A stretch of 64,000 bases of DNA from Phenylobacterium sp. (lineage in GTDB: Bacteria; Pseudomonadota; Alphaproteobacteria; Caulobacterales; Caulobacteraceae). Positions 8,421 to 16,343 of the stretch are shown here, piece by piece. The DNA is taken from NCBI RefSeq assembly GCF_030693625.1, contig NZ_JAUYAF010000065.1:62001-126000 (forward strand), in the 5' to 3' direction. Numbering within the stretch: position 1 is the stretch's first letter; each line of letters starts with the position of its first letter. Below the pieces are notes generated by a model, which saw only the letters and a list, made by a program, of their open reading frames with translations, had not been told where the DNA came from and ran no database searches. Made by a program: the position numbers and the translations under genes.

Positions 8421-9865
8421 CAAGGCGCTCCTCTTGTTGCTGGGGTCGCCGCGCGAGCGCGGGCGGACGCGCCGGAGACCGGGCGCGGCTGAAGGTCGGC
8501 GTGGAGAGCCGCCATTTCGGGAAGTTCGGGCAGGTCGCCCAGCTGCGGGGCGTCGGCATGCTCCATCCGGCGGATGGCGAAGTGCATCCAGGTCAGGGCG
8601 CTGGCCACCAGGACGAACAACAGCATGAAACAGCTGGTCCAGACCCCGGTCAGGTCGTTCAGGGCTCCGAAGGCGATGGGCAGGACAAAGCCGCCCAGGC
8701 CGCCCACCATGCCCACCAGACCGCCCACCGAGCCGATGGTGTCGGGGTAGTAGACCGGGATGTGCTTGTAGACCGCGGCTTTGCCCAGGCTCATGGCGAA
8801 GCCGAGGCAGAACAGCAGGACGATGAAGGGAACGAGCCCCGTGGCCAGCCGGAAGGCGATCGGCCCATGGACCCCGTCCACCACGTAGCTGGTGGGGGGA
8901 TAGGACAGCAGGAAGGTGGCCACCACGCTGATGCCGAAGGTGATGTACATCACCTTGCGCGCGCCGATCTTGTCGGAGAGCCAGCCGCCGAACACCCGGA
9001 ACAAGGACCCAGGGATCGAATAGGCCGCCGCCAGCATGCCCGCCGTGCGGATGTCCAGGTGATAGACCCCCACCAGATAGTGGGGCAGCCACAAAGCCAG
9101 GGCCACGAAGGCGCCGAAGACGAAGAAGTAGTAGAGGGCGAAGCGCCAGACCTGCAGCTTCTTGAGCGGCGCGAACTGCATCGCCGCGGCGACGGGCTTG
9201 GCGCCGGTCCGGCGGCGTTCCACCAGCTCCGGATCATCGCGGGTCAGCAGGAAGTAGATGACGGCGATCACCGCCAGCGCCGCGGCCCAGACCTGAGCGA
9301 CGGTCTGCCAGCCATAGGCGATCATCACGAAGGGGGCGGCGAACTTGGTGACCGCCGCGCCGACATTGCCGGCGCCGAAGATGCCCAGGGCCGTGCCCTG
9401 CTTTGTCTTCGGGAAGAATTTGGAGACATAGGCCACGCCGACGGCGAAGGACCCGCCCGCCATGCCGACCCCAAGCGCCGCCAGCAGGAATTGCGGATAG
9501 GTCTGGGCATGGGAGAGCAGGAATGTGGCGAGCGCCGCCGACAGCATCACCATCAGGTTCACCACCCGGCCGCCGTACTGATCGGCCCAGATCCCCAGGA
9601 AGACCCGGACCAGGGATCCGGTGAGGATCGGCGTTCCGGCGAGCAGCCCGAACTGGGCCTCGGTGAGGCCGAGGTTCTGCTTAATCTGCACCCCGATGAT
9701 CGAGAAGATCGTCCACACCGCGAAACAGGCGGTGAAGGAGAAGGTGCTCATCCAGAGCGCCATGCCTGCGCCGGGCGCGGTCTGGGTGGCGGGCGGTGTG
9801 ATGGCGACGGTCAACTTGTCCCCCGACTTCTCTGTGGCGGGGCCAAGCGCCCTCGCGTCGATCAC
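8420..9865 (-). CDS. narK: NarK1-type nitrate transporter (MFS); start uncertain
   Basis: This 12-helix MFS transporter of up to 481 residues is the first gene of the nar run. LWMSTFSFTACFAVWTIFSI and GIFGAGNVGAAVTKFAAP are typical of the NarK1 type (proton-linked nitrate uptake). The longest frame begins at a GTG (9865), but the first 34 residues are polar and unlike the family. A perfect FNR-type box centred at 9901.5 predicts transcription from about 9860, inside that frame. A start at TTG 9814 or ATG 9763 (residue 35) is therefore more likely. The Pro/Ala/Arg-rich C-terminal tail overlaps the narK2 start by one base. Confidence 0.9.
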   Translation of the reverse strand: MIDARALGPATEKSGDKLTVAITPPATQTAPGAGMALWMSTFSFTACFAVWTIFSIIGVQIKQNLGLTEAQFGLLAGTPILTGSLVRVFLGIWADQYGGRVVNLMVMLSAALATFLLSHAQTYPQFLLAALGVGMAGGSFAVGVAYVSKFFPKTKQGTALGIFGAGNVGAAVTKFAAPFVMIAYGWQTVAQVWAAALAVIAVIYFLLTRDDPELVERRRTGAKPVAAAMQFAPLKKLQVWRFALYYFFVFGAFVALALWLPHYLVGVYHLDIRTAGMLAAAYSIPGSLFRVFGGWLSDKIGARKVMYITFGISVVATFLLSYPPTSYVVDGVHGPIAFRLATGLVPFIVLLFCLGFAMSLGKAAVYKHIPVYYPDTIGSVGGLVGMVGGLGGFVLPIAFGALNDLTGVWTSCFMLLFVLVASALTWMHFAIRRMEHADAPQLGDLPELPEMAALHADLQPRPVSGASARARAATPATRGAP

Positions 9866-9894
9866 TGCTATGACGAGGGCGCGGAGGGATTGGA

Positions 9895-9908
9895 TTGATG
9901 ATGATCAA
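9895..9908 (-). promoter_or_regulatory. FNR/Dnr-type box upstream of narK1
   Basis: TTGATGATGATCAA is a perfect TTGAT-N4-ATCAA palindrome. If it acts at -41.5, transcription would begin near 9860, and the hexamer read at 9872-9867 (CATAGC, 3 of 6 to TATAAT) is at the expected -10 position. It is the best candidate promoter site for the nar operon. Confidence 0.75.
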
Positions 9909-10008
9909 ATTCAGGCGTCGATGTTGCTATATTCGCCGCAACGCGACGCGAATATTCAGCTCGGTTTGCGCTTGCAACACCTACAATTACTTTTGGTGGC
10001 TCGCTCAA

Positions 10009-10022
10009 TTGATGATCGTCAA
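10009..10022. promoter_or_regulatory. FNR/Dnr-type box, middle of the narK1-regulator gap
   Basis: TTGATGATCGTCAA fits TTGA-N6-TCAA and differs by one base from TTGAT-N4-ATCAA. It lies 87 bp from the regulator gene and 144 bp from the longest narK1 frame, so it may be an auxiliary site for either gene. Confidence 0.5.
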
Positions 10023-10055
10023 GCGACGCAACGGCCCGCGGCGCTTTAGCCGCAC

Positions 10056-10069
10056 TTGATCCACATCAA
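10056..10069. promoter_or_regulatory. FNR/Dnr-type box near the Crp/Fnr regulator gene
   Basis: TTGATCCACATCAA is a perfect TTGAT-N4-ATCAA palindrome centred about 60 bp before the regulator ATG. It suggests autoregulation or control by another FNR-family protein. The hexamer at the class II -10 distance (10092-10097) is poor, so the exact start site is unclear. Confidence 0.65.
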
Positions 10070-10121
10070 GGCTCGACTCGTTGAGCGGGGCGATTGGTGG
10101 GCGACCTAGGAGACCGAGCCA

Positions 10122-11033
10122 ATGTCGATGCGAGTGGTGGATGTCGAGCGCGTGAGGGGCTTGCCCCTGTTCTGCGGCGTCTCGGAGGAAACCTTCGGCG
10201 CAGTGACCGCCGGCGCCTTCCTGCAGAAATTCCCGGCCGGCACCACCCTTCTCCATGAAGGCGATCCGGTGGACTTTCTCTATGTCCTGCTGGACGGCTT
10301 GGTGGAGCTGGAGGGCACCTGGAACGACAAGGAGACCACCTTGGCCGTGCTCCGGCCGGTCTCCACATTCATCTTCGCCGCTGTCGCTCTCGACGCCGAC
10401 GCGCTCATGAGCGCGCGCACGGTGGAGCGGTCTGACATCCTGATGCTGTCTGGCGAGGCCCTGCGCCGGGCCATGCAGACAGACCCCCGCTTCAGCTACG
10501 CCGCCACCCTTGAGTTGGCCGGTTGCTATCGCGGCCTGGTGCGATCGCTGAAGAACCAGAAGCTGCGCGGCGGCGCCGAACGCCTGGCAAACTACCTGAT
10601 CACCCAAAGGGTGCGTCAGGGCGGAGCCGAGACCTTCACCCTGCCCCACGAGAAGCGCCTGCTGGCCTCCCTGCTGGGCATGACCCCCGAGAATCTGTCG
10701 CGGGCCTTCGCCACCCTCACCGGCTACGGCGTCGTGATCAACGGTCCCGAGGTGACCATCGCCCGGCCCGTGGTCCTGGAGCGCCTGGCCAAGCCCGACC
10801 CGCTGATCGACAATCACCACCCCCCAGCGTCACGCCTCTGGGCCAGGCCGAGCGGAAAGTGTGGCCCGCCAGCCGCGCGGGCTAGCCGCCGAACTGGGCC
10901 AGGTTGCGAGTGTCCCCGGCCTGTCCGCGGGCCAGCTCATGGCCGCTGGCCTTGCCCGTCAGGGCCTGGGCGATCCGCGCCGCCAACAGATGCGAAGCCT
11001 CCGCCTCGCCCGTCAGCAGGTCGCGCAGGTTGA
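10122..11033 (+). CDS. Crp/Fnr-family transcriptional regulator (Dnr-like)
   Basis: The cyclic-nucleotide-binding fold spans about residues 12-120, a dimerisation helix about 125-160, and the helix-turn-helix about 175-215. The recognition helix contains Glu190, Ser193 and Arg194 (E..SR), the FNR residues that read TTGAT half-sites, matching the boxes found here. There is no N-terminal cysteine cluster (only Cys18), so it is not an oxygen-sensing [4Fe-4S] FNR; a Dnr/NnrR-like nitric oxide response is plausible (inference). A good ribosome site (AGGAGA, 8 bp before ATG) supports the start. Homologous sequence ends near residue 232; the last ~70 residues are Pro/Arg-rich and run antisense over the end of moaA. 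Confidence 0.88.
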   Translation: MSMRVVDVERVRGLPLFCGVSEETFGAVTAGAFLQKFPAGTTLLHEGDPVDFLYVLLDGLVELEGTWNDKETTLAVLRPVSTFIFAAVALDADALMSARTVERSDILMLSGEALRRAMQTDPRFSYAATLELAGCYRGLVRSLKNQKLRGGAERLANYLITQRVRQGGAETFTLPHEKRLLASLLGMTPENLSRAFATLTGYGVVINGPEVTIARPVVLERLAKPDPLIDNHHPPASRLWARPSGKCGPPAARASRRTGPGCECPRPVRGPAHGRWPCPSGPGRSAPPTDAKPPPRPSAGRAG

Positions 11034-11865
11034 CACCCCCTTGGCCGAAAAGGCACAGGCGCAGCAGCCCCTGAGCCGTGACCCGCAGGCGGTTGCAGCC
11101 GTCGCAGAACCCAGCGCCATAGGGGGCGATCAATCCGATGCGTCCGGCGAAGTCTGGATGCTCATACTCCGTCGCCGGGCCATCGTCTGAGGCCCGGGGG
11201 CGAGGGCTCCAGCCCTCCTGGCCCAGCCACGTCTTCAGGCGCTCGCCGCTCACATGCTGGTCAGTGAAATAGGCGGCGTTGTCGGCCGTGCGCATCAGTT
11301 CGATGAAGCGGACCGCCACGGGCCGGCTGCGGACGAACTCGGCGAACTCGGCGAAACCGTTCTCCAGGCTGTCGCGCAGCAGGACCGCGTTCACCTTCAC
11401 CGTCGGGACGCCGATGGCCAACGCCTGATCGAGGCCCGCCACCACCTGATGGAGGCGATCGTGGCCGGTGAGGCGGGTGAAGCCGTCCCGGTCGAGAGTA
11501 TCGATGGAGACATTGAGGTTGGTCAGGCCCGCGGCGCGCCAGTCGGCCACGTGGCGGTGGAGGTTCCAGCCGTTGGTGGTCATGGCCACCTTGGCGATTC
11601 CGGGCACCTCGGCGACCCGGGCGATGATCTGGCCGATGTCCTTGCGCACCGTCGGCTCTCCGCCGGTCAGTCGGACCTTCTCGATGCCCAGCCGCTGGAA
11701 GGTTGAGACCAGGGCGCCGATCTCGTCGACGCCCAGGAAGGCGGGCCCGGCGGTCTTTCTGTAGCCGTCGGGCAGACAGTAGGTGCAGCGGAAGTTGCAG
11801 ACTTCCGTCACTGAAAGTCGCAGGTAGCGGAAACGGCGACCGAACCCGTCGATCAGTCGGTCCAT
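10882..11865 (-). CDS. moaA: GTP 3',8-cyclase MoaA (molybdenum cofactor synthesis)
   Basis: This 327-residue radical-SAM enzyme converts GTP to 3',8-cyclo-GTP, the first step to molybdopterin. The N-terminal [4Fe-4S] motif is Cys23-x3-Cys27-x2-Cys30 (CNFRCTYC), followed by RLTGGEPTVRKD. The C-terminal second cluster is in CDGCNRLRVTAQGLLRLC, and the protein ends in the Gly-Gly typical of MoaA. The frame is open 297 bp further upstream, but the family start is the ATG at 11865, with AGGAA about 10 bp before it. It follows nnrS on the same strand by 196 bp and converges on the Crp/Fnr gene, overlapping its long tail. Confidence 0.95.
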   Translation of the reverse strand: MDRLIDGFGRRFRYLRLSVTEVCNFRCTYCLPDGYRKTAGPAFLGVDEIGALVSTFQRLGIEKVRLTGGEPTVRKDIGQIIARVAEVPGIAKVAMTTNGWNLHRHVADWRAAGLTNLNVSIDTLDRDGFTRLTGHDRLHQVVAGLDQALAIGVPTVKVNAVLLRDSLENGFAEFAEFVRSRPVAVRFIELMRTADNAAYFTDQHVSGERLKTWLGQEGWSPRPRASDDGPATEYEHPDFAGRIGLIAPYGAGFCDGCNRLRVTAQGLLRLCLFGQGGVNLRDLLTGEAEASHLLAARIAQALTGKASGHELARGQAGDTRNLAQFGG

Positions 11866-11892
11866 GGGACAGGTTCCTCGCGGGACAGAAGA

Positions 11893-11934
11893 GGCGCCGG
11901 TCTCCCGGCGCCCCAAGACCCGGCGGGTCGCCGG
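11893..11934 (-). promoter_or_regulatory. Structured GC-rich leader of moaA (two hairpins)
   Basis: Read on the minus strand, a stem of 8 perfect pairs with a GAGA tetraloop occupies 11912-11893, ending 27 bp before the moaA ATG. A second 6-bp stem with a 3-nt loop occupies 11934-11920. It does not match the Moco riboswitch consensus as far as I can recall it. It could be an RNA control element or a processing/terminator structure of the nnrS transcript. Confidence 0.4.
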
Positions 11935-12061
11935 TGTCGATGTCACCCGAGCCGACGCCGATGGGAGGATGGCGTCGCACATGGTGGGCGGATCGAGGGT
12001 GAACCTAGAGGGACCAGGCCCGTCTGGGTATGATGGCTGAGGGGCCGAGCCTTGACTTCGG

Positions 12062-13255
12062 TTAAGCCGGCAGAGGCCGGCCCCGCCACTGAGCCGGCCA
12101 GCCCAGCAGCATCGGCCCGTAGGCCAGGGCGAAACCGCCGTAGGCGGCGCTCCACAGGACACCAGAGGTCGCCAGCAGGACCTCGCTCCCCGCCCCGCCG
12201 AAGCCGGCCCAGACCCTCACCACGGCCGCTGCGTTGACCAGAAGATAGATGACGAGCGTCCAGCCGTCGGCCGTCCGGGGCCGGCCGCTGTGGCCCCGGG
12301 TGGCCCGGGTCATCATGGCCAGCGTCATGACCCCGACGGCCCCGGCCGTGAGGGCGTGGACCCCCGCGGTGCGCGGAAACATGTCGGGCGCCAGGATGGT
12401 GAGGCCCATCAGCATCAGCCCGACGCCCAGCCAGGCGTAGCCAAGGTGGAGGCTCCAGACCAGGGGCTCGATCAGGGTCCGCAGGCCCTGCCAGCGCGCC
12501 AGGCGGGCAAGGGCCGCGACGCCCGAGACAGTCAGCAGGGCGCCGGACAGCGGGGCGTCGGGGACCGCCACCCAGGCGACGGCGGCTAGGCCCGTGAGGA
12601 TCAGGGCGGCCATGTCCGCACGGTCACTGGGGGCGGGCAGCGGGCCGGGCGCGCGCTGCATCAGCCAGTTGCGGGTGAAGCTGGGGGTGACCCGGCCGCC
12701 GATCAGGGCGATCAGCAGGGCGATGGCGCCGAGCGCGGCCCGCTGGCCGGCGGCCTCTGGCGCCAGGGCCCCAAGGTGGAAGGCGATATTGGCGCAGGCG
12801 AGCACTGTGACCAAGCCGCAGACGGCAAGGTTGCGCCAGTTGCGCCCCGCCAGGACCTCGCGCCAGATCACACCGGCGAACACCACCAGGAAGGCGCTGT
12901 CGATGACGCTGGCCCAGACCCCAAGCTGGGCAGCCGCCAACATCGCCAAGCGTCCCACCAGCCACAGGGCCGCCAGAGCCGCGAGCGGCGTTCCCATCAC
13001 GGGCAAGCGGCCGGTCCAGTTGGGCACGGCGGTGAGCAGGAAGCCGGCGACGATGCCGCCCAGCACGCCGAACAGCATCTCGTGGATGTGCCACTCGCGG
13101 GTGAGCGCCGCCCACGGCAGGTAGCCGGTGAAGGACAGCAGCCAGAGGGGAACGGCCAGGGCGGCCCAGATGGCGGCGGCGAGGAAGAAGGGGCGGAAGC
13201 CGTAGCTGAACAGCTTGGGCCCCCGGTAGGCGCGCCGATCAGCGGCGGTGGCCAT
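12062..13255 (-). CDS. nnrS: NnrS family haem-copper membrane protein
   Basis: This 397-residue protein has about 12 hydrophobic segments. The N-terminal KLFSYGFRPFFLAAAIWA and the HIHEMLFG...AGFLLTAVPNWTGR region are signatures of NnrS, a haem- and copper-containing membrane protein that relieves nitric oxide stress during denitrification, by an unknown reaction. The stop lies 196 bp before moaA. An FNR-like box with a well-placed -10 hexamer lies upstream, supporting induction with the nar genes. Confidence 0.93.
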   Translation of the reverse strand: MATAADRRAYRGPKLFSYGFRPFFLAAAIWAALAVPLWLLSFTGYLPWAALTREWHIHEMLFGVLGGIVAGFLLTAVPNWTGRLPVMGTPLAALAALWLVGRLAMLAAAQLGVWASVIDSAFLVVFAGVIWREVLAGRNWRNLAVCGLVTVLACANIAFHLGALAPEAAGQRAALGAIALLIALIGGRVTPSFTRNWLMQRAPGPLPAPSDRADMAALILTGLAAVAWVAVPDAPLSGALLTVSGVAALARLARWQGLRTLIEPLVWSLHLGYAWLGVGLMLMGLTILAPDMFPRTAGVHALTAGAVGVMTLAMMTRATRGHSGRPRTADGWTLVIYLLVNAAAVVRVWAGFGGAGSEVLLATSGVLWSAAYGGFALAYGPMLLGWPAQWRGRPLPA

Positions 13256-13316
13256 GACGGACTCCGGTCGTCTAGAGGACGGGGCTTCCTTCTAGCCCCG
13301 CCCCGCCCCGCGGCCC

Positions 13317-13330
13317 TTGTCGGACATCAA
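13317..13330 (-). promoter_or_regulatory. FNR/Dnr-like box and -10 of the nnrS promoter
   Basis: TTGTCGGACATCAA matches TTGAT-N4-ATCAA at 9 of 10 positions. At -41.5 it predicts transcription from 13282, 26 bp before the nnrS ATG; TAGAAG, read at 13294-13289, is exactly at the -10 position (4 of 6 to TATAAT). Confidence 0.65.
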
Positions 13331-13342
13331 TCGCCGACCCTT

Positions 13343-15541
13343 TCATGAGCATTTGGAGTAGCCGCAGCCAAAGCAAGTGTCGCAGCCCTCCTTGCGGACC
13401 AGCTCGAACCCACCGCACTGGGGACAGCAGGCCTTGGCCTCGGCTTGGGCCGCGTGCCCGACGTGGGCGGGCGCAGCGACCGCCTCGATCCTCAGGTGCC
13501 GCTCGATCACCCCGCCGATGGCCGCCGGCAACGACGGCACGTAGCGCCCATCGATCCAGCCGCCGCCGCTGGGATCGAACACCGCCTTCAGTTCGTCGGC
13601 CACGAAGGCCACGTCGCCGCCCCGCCGGAAGACCGCCGAGATCATCCGCGTGAGACCCAGGGTCCAGGCGTAGTGCTCCATGTTCTTGGAATTGACGAAG
13701 ATTTCGAAGGGCCGCGGCCCCTCACCTGTGTCGGCGTCGTTGATGGTCACATAGACCGCATGAGCGCTCTGCGGCCACTTGATCTTGTAGGTGGCGCCCT
13801 CAAGGACGTCCGGGCGGGGCGACAGCTTCGGCTCGGGCTTCACATCGGGGACCACCGACAAAACCGAGCCAGTGACGGCGTTGGGCCGGTAGGTCGTCAG
13901 GCCCTTGCAGCCCAGGCGGTAGCCTTCCAGGTAGATGTCGGAGAAGTCGGCGAAGGCGATGCCTTCGGGGCAGTTCACGGTCTTGGAGATCGAGCTGTCG
14001 ATGCAGGCCTGGGCGGCGGCCTGCATGCGCAGGTGGTCGGCGGGGGTGAGATCCTGGGCGCTTACGAACAGTTCCGCCGGCGGCGGCGTGTCGCCCTTCA
14101 GCCCGCGCCAGACGGCCAGGGCATAGTCCTCCACCTGCTCGTCGCGCGAGGTCCCGTCGGCTTGGCGGACCTTGCGGGTATAGGCGTAGGCGAAGACGGG
14201 CTCGACGCCGGAGGAGACATTGCCGGCCAGCAGCGAGGTGGTGCCGGTGGGCGCGATGGAGGTCAGGCAGCCGTTGCGCAGGCCATGCTCGGCGATCATG
14301 GCCCGGGTCTCCTCATCCAGGCTCAGCAGGTTCGGTCGCTCCAGGATCTGAGGATCGTAGAGCGGGAAGCAGCCCTTCTCGGCGGCAAGCGCCGCCGAGG
14401 CGCGATAGGCCTCGCGCTTGATCACCTGCAGCCAGCGCTGGGTCAGGGTCACGGCCTCATCCCCGCCGTAGCGGGCGCCGCAGAACAGCAGGGCGTCGGC
14501 CAGGCCGGTGACGCCGATGCCGATCCGCCGCTTGGCCCTTGCCTCCGCCGCCTGGGCCTCCAGCGGAAAGCGCGAGATGTCGATGACATTGTCCAGCATG
14601 CGGACCGCCGTGCGGGTCAATCCGGCCAGCCGCGCCTCGTCCAGGACCGCGCCGTCGGAGAACGGCGCCTCCACCAGCCGGGCCAGGTTGAGCGATCCGA
14701 GCAGGCAGGCCCCATAGGCCGGCAGCATCTGCTCGCCGCACGGATTGCTGGCCAGGATCTCCTCGCAATAGGCCAGGTTGTTGTTGGCGTTGACCCGATC
14801 GATGAAGATCACCCCGGGCTCGGCCGCGTCATAGGTGGCGGTCATCAGCCGCGCCCACAGGTCGGCCGCGCGCACATTGCGGTGGACCTTGCCATCGAAC
14901 ACCAGCGGCCATTCCCCGTCCGCCGCCAGGGCCTGCATGAAGGCGTCGCTCACCAGCACCGAGAGGTTGAAGTTGCGCAGGCGTCCGGGTTCGCGCTTGG
15001 CGTCGATAAAGGCCTCGATGTCTGGGTGGTCGATGCGCAGGCAACCCATCATCGCCCCCCGCCGCTGACCGGCCGACAGGATGGTGCGACACATGGAGTC
15101 CCAGACATCCATGAAGCTGAGCGGTCCCGAGGCGTCGGCCCCGACACCGCGGACCAGGGCGCCGTTGGGTCGCACAGTGGAGAAGTCCATGCCGACCCCA
15201 CCGCCTTGCTGCAGGGTGACGGCGGCCTCGCGGACATGCTCGAAGATGGCACCCAGGTCGTCCGGAATCTCTCCCATGACGAAGCAGTTGAACAGGGTGA
15301 CCGAGCGCTGCGTGCCGGCGCCGGCCAGGATGCGGCCGGCGGGCAGGAAGCGGCAGTCGGTGAGCGCGTCCATCACCTCGGCGCGGAAGGCTTCACGACG
15401 GTCGGGCGCCTCGGGCTCGCTCACCGCGCGGGCGACGCGGGCCCAGGTCTCGGCGAGACTGGCGTCTCCGCCTCCGCCGGCCGGGGCGAAGCGGTACTTG
15501 CTGGACCAGATTTCTCCGGCGAAGGGATTGTCGAAGGCCAT
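13343..15541 (-). CDS. nrdJ: Adenosylcobalamin-dependent (class II) ribonucleoside-diphosphate reductase
   Basis: This 732-residue class II ribonucleotide reductase reduces ribonucleotides using a cobalamin radical, without needing oxygen. Visible features are FNCFVMG (Cys86), QQGGGVGMDFSTVRPNGA, the active-site loop NPCGEQ (Cys268), IAPTGTTSLLAGNVSSGVEP, and a C-terminal Cys-rich tail (CCPQCGG...CDTCFGCGYSKCS) that acts as the mobile redox/zinc tail. The frame is open 99 bp further upstream, but MAFDNPFAGEIWSSKYRF is the family start. It sits between nnrS and a divergent hemerythrin gene, as expected for a gene needed in oxygen-poor growth. Confidence 0.95.
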   Translation of the reverse strand: MAFDNPFAGEIWSSKYRFAPAGGGGDASLAETWARVARAVSEPEAPDRREAFRAEVMDALTDCRFLPAGRILAGAGTQRSVTLFNCFVMGEIPDDLGAIFEHVREAAVTLQQGGGVGMDFSTVRPNGALVRGVGADASGPLSFMDVWDSMCRTILSAGQRRGAMMGCLRIDHPDIEAFIDAKREPGRLRNFNLSVLVSDAFMQALAADGEWPLVFDGKVHRNVRAADLWARLMTATYDAAEPGVIFIDRVNANNNLAYCEEILASNPCGEQMLPAYGACLLGSLNLARLVEAPFSDGAVLDEARLAGLTRTAVRMLDNVIDISRFPLEAQAAEARAKRRIGIGVTGLADALLFCGARYGGDEAVTLTQRWLQVIKREAYRASAALAAEKGCFPLYDPQILERPNLLSLDEETRAMIAEHGLRNGCLTSIAPTGTTSLLAGNVSSGVEPVFAYAYTRKVRQADGTSRDEQVEDYALAVWRGLKGDTPPPAELFVSAQDLTPADHLRMQAAAQACIDSSISKTVNCPEGIAFADFSDIYLEGYRLGCKGLTTYRPNAVTGSVLSVVPDVKPEPKLSPRPDVLEGATYKIKWPQSAHAVYVTINDADTGEGPRPFEIFVNSKNMEHYAWTLGLTRMISAVFRRGGDVAFVADELKAVFDPSGGGWIDGRYVPSLPAAIGGVIERHLRIEAVAAPAHVGHAAQAEAKACCPQCGGFELVRKEGCDTCFGCGYSKCS

Positions 15542-15640
15542 GGTGGTCTCTCTGCGTGGGAGAACGAGGCTGTCCGATTCCCTGCGGCGTACGGCGCGCG
15601 CGATGGGTGTCGCAGCCCGCCAAATCAGCCAGGCGGCCAC

Positions 15641-15654
15641 TTGGCCAAGATCAA
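15641..15654 (+). promoter_or_regulatory. FNR/Dnr-like box between nrdJ and the hemerythrin gene
   Basis: TTGGCCAAGATCAA keeps TTG-N8-CAA and an intact ATCAA half. For the hemerythrin gene it is exactly at -61.5 relative to a start at 15709 predicted from TCTAGT (15697-15702, 4 of 6 to TATAAT). That leaves a 17-nt leader containing GAGGAGG. It could also serve nrdJ in the other direction. Confidence 0.45.
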
Positions 15655-15725
15655 GCCGGAGTCAGGCCCGGCTCAAGGCGCGGGGAACGCCGGCGGTCTA
15701 GTCTGTCCTCATTGAGGAGGCCGCC

Positions 15726-16334
15726 ATGATCCCGATCCCCACCCCTGGACTTGATCTCTGGGCCCGCGAGTTGGCCAAGCGATCCCCAGAGGCCAGCGAC
15801 ATCTTCCGTGTCAGGGGGCCCCTGACGAAGTTGGAGAAGCTTGAGCGTGACCTGACCGCAGCCACCCGAGGAGGCAAGACCGCCGAGCGCGCGGCCGGAA
15901 AGCTGATCGAGCATATCCTGGAGCGCTATCACGAAACCCATCGCCGCGAGTTCCCCCAGGCCATCGAGCTGGCGCGCACCGTGGAGCGGGTTCACGCCGG
16001 CGACCCAGATTGCCCCCGCGGCCTGGCCGACCACCTGGCGGTCATGGCCGACGACCTGGAGGGCCACCAGCTCAAGGAGGAGAACATCCTCTTTCCCACC
16101 ATGCTGGCCGGCTCGTGTGGGGTCCTGCGATTCCCCATCTCGCGCATGATGGCCGAACACGACGACGTCTATGAGCAGCTCGACCGCCTGGCGGCCCTGA
16201 CCCGGGACTTCACCCCGCCCCGGGACGCCTGCAAGACCTGGCGCGCGCTCTCCCAGGCCTGCCGCAAGCTGGACCGAGACCTGCGCGAGCACATGCGCCT
16301 GGAGAACGACGTCCTCTTCCCCCACTTCCTGTAG
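15726..16334 (+). CDS. Hemerythrin-domain di-iron protein (RIC/DnrN-like)
   Basis: This 202-residue, all-helical protein has spaced His and Glu ligands: HILERYHETHRREFP (about residues 63-77), HQLKEENILFP, MMAEHDDVYEQL and EHMRLENDVLFPHF. These fit the hemerythrin fold of the YtfE/ScdA/DnrN (RIC) family, which repairs FeS clusters or handles nitric oxide. The usual short N-terminal ScdA_N domain with its CC pair is absent. A strong ribosome site (GAGGAGG) precedes the ATG. It is divergent from nrdJ, with an FNR-like box between, and converges on moeA. Confidence 0.85.
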   Translation: MIPIPTPGLDLWARELAKRSPEASDIFRVRGPLTKLEKLERDLTAATRGGKTAERAAGKLIEHILERYHETHRREFPQAIELARTVERVHAGDPDCPRGLADHLAVMADDLEGHQLKEENILFPTMLAGSCGVLRFPISRMMAEHDDVYEQLDRLAALTRDFTPPRDACKTWRALSQACRKLDRDLREHMRLENDVLFPHFL

Positions 16335-16343
16335 GCGAGGTCC

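Noticed and set aside
12052-12065. TTGACTTCGGTTAA as an FNR box for moaA
   Set aside because: It matches only 7 of 10 key positions, one half-site lacks CAA, and it overlaps the nnrS stop region.
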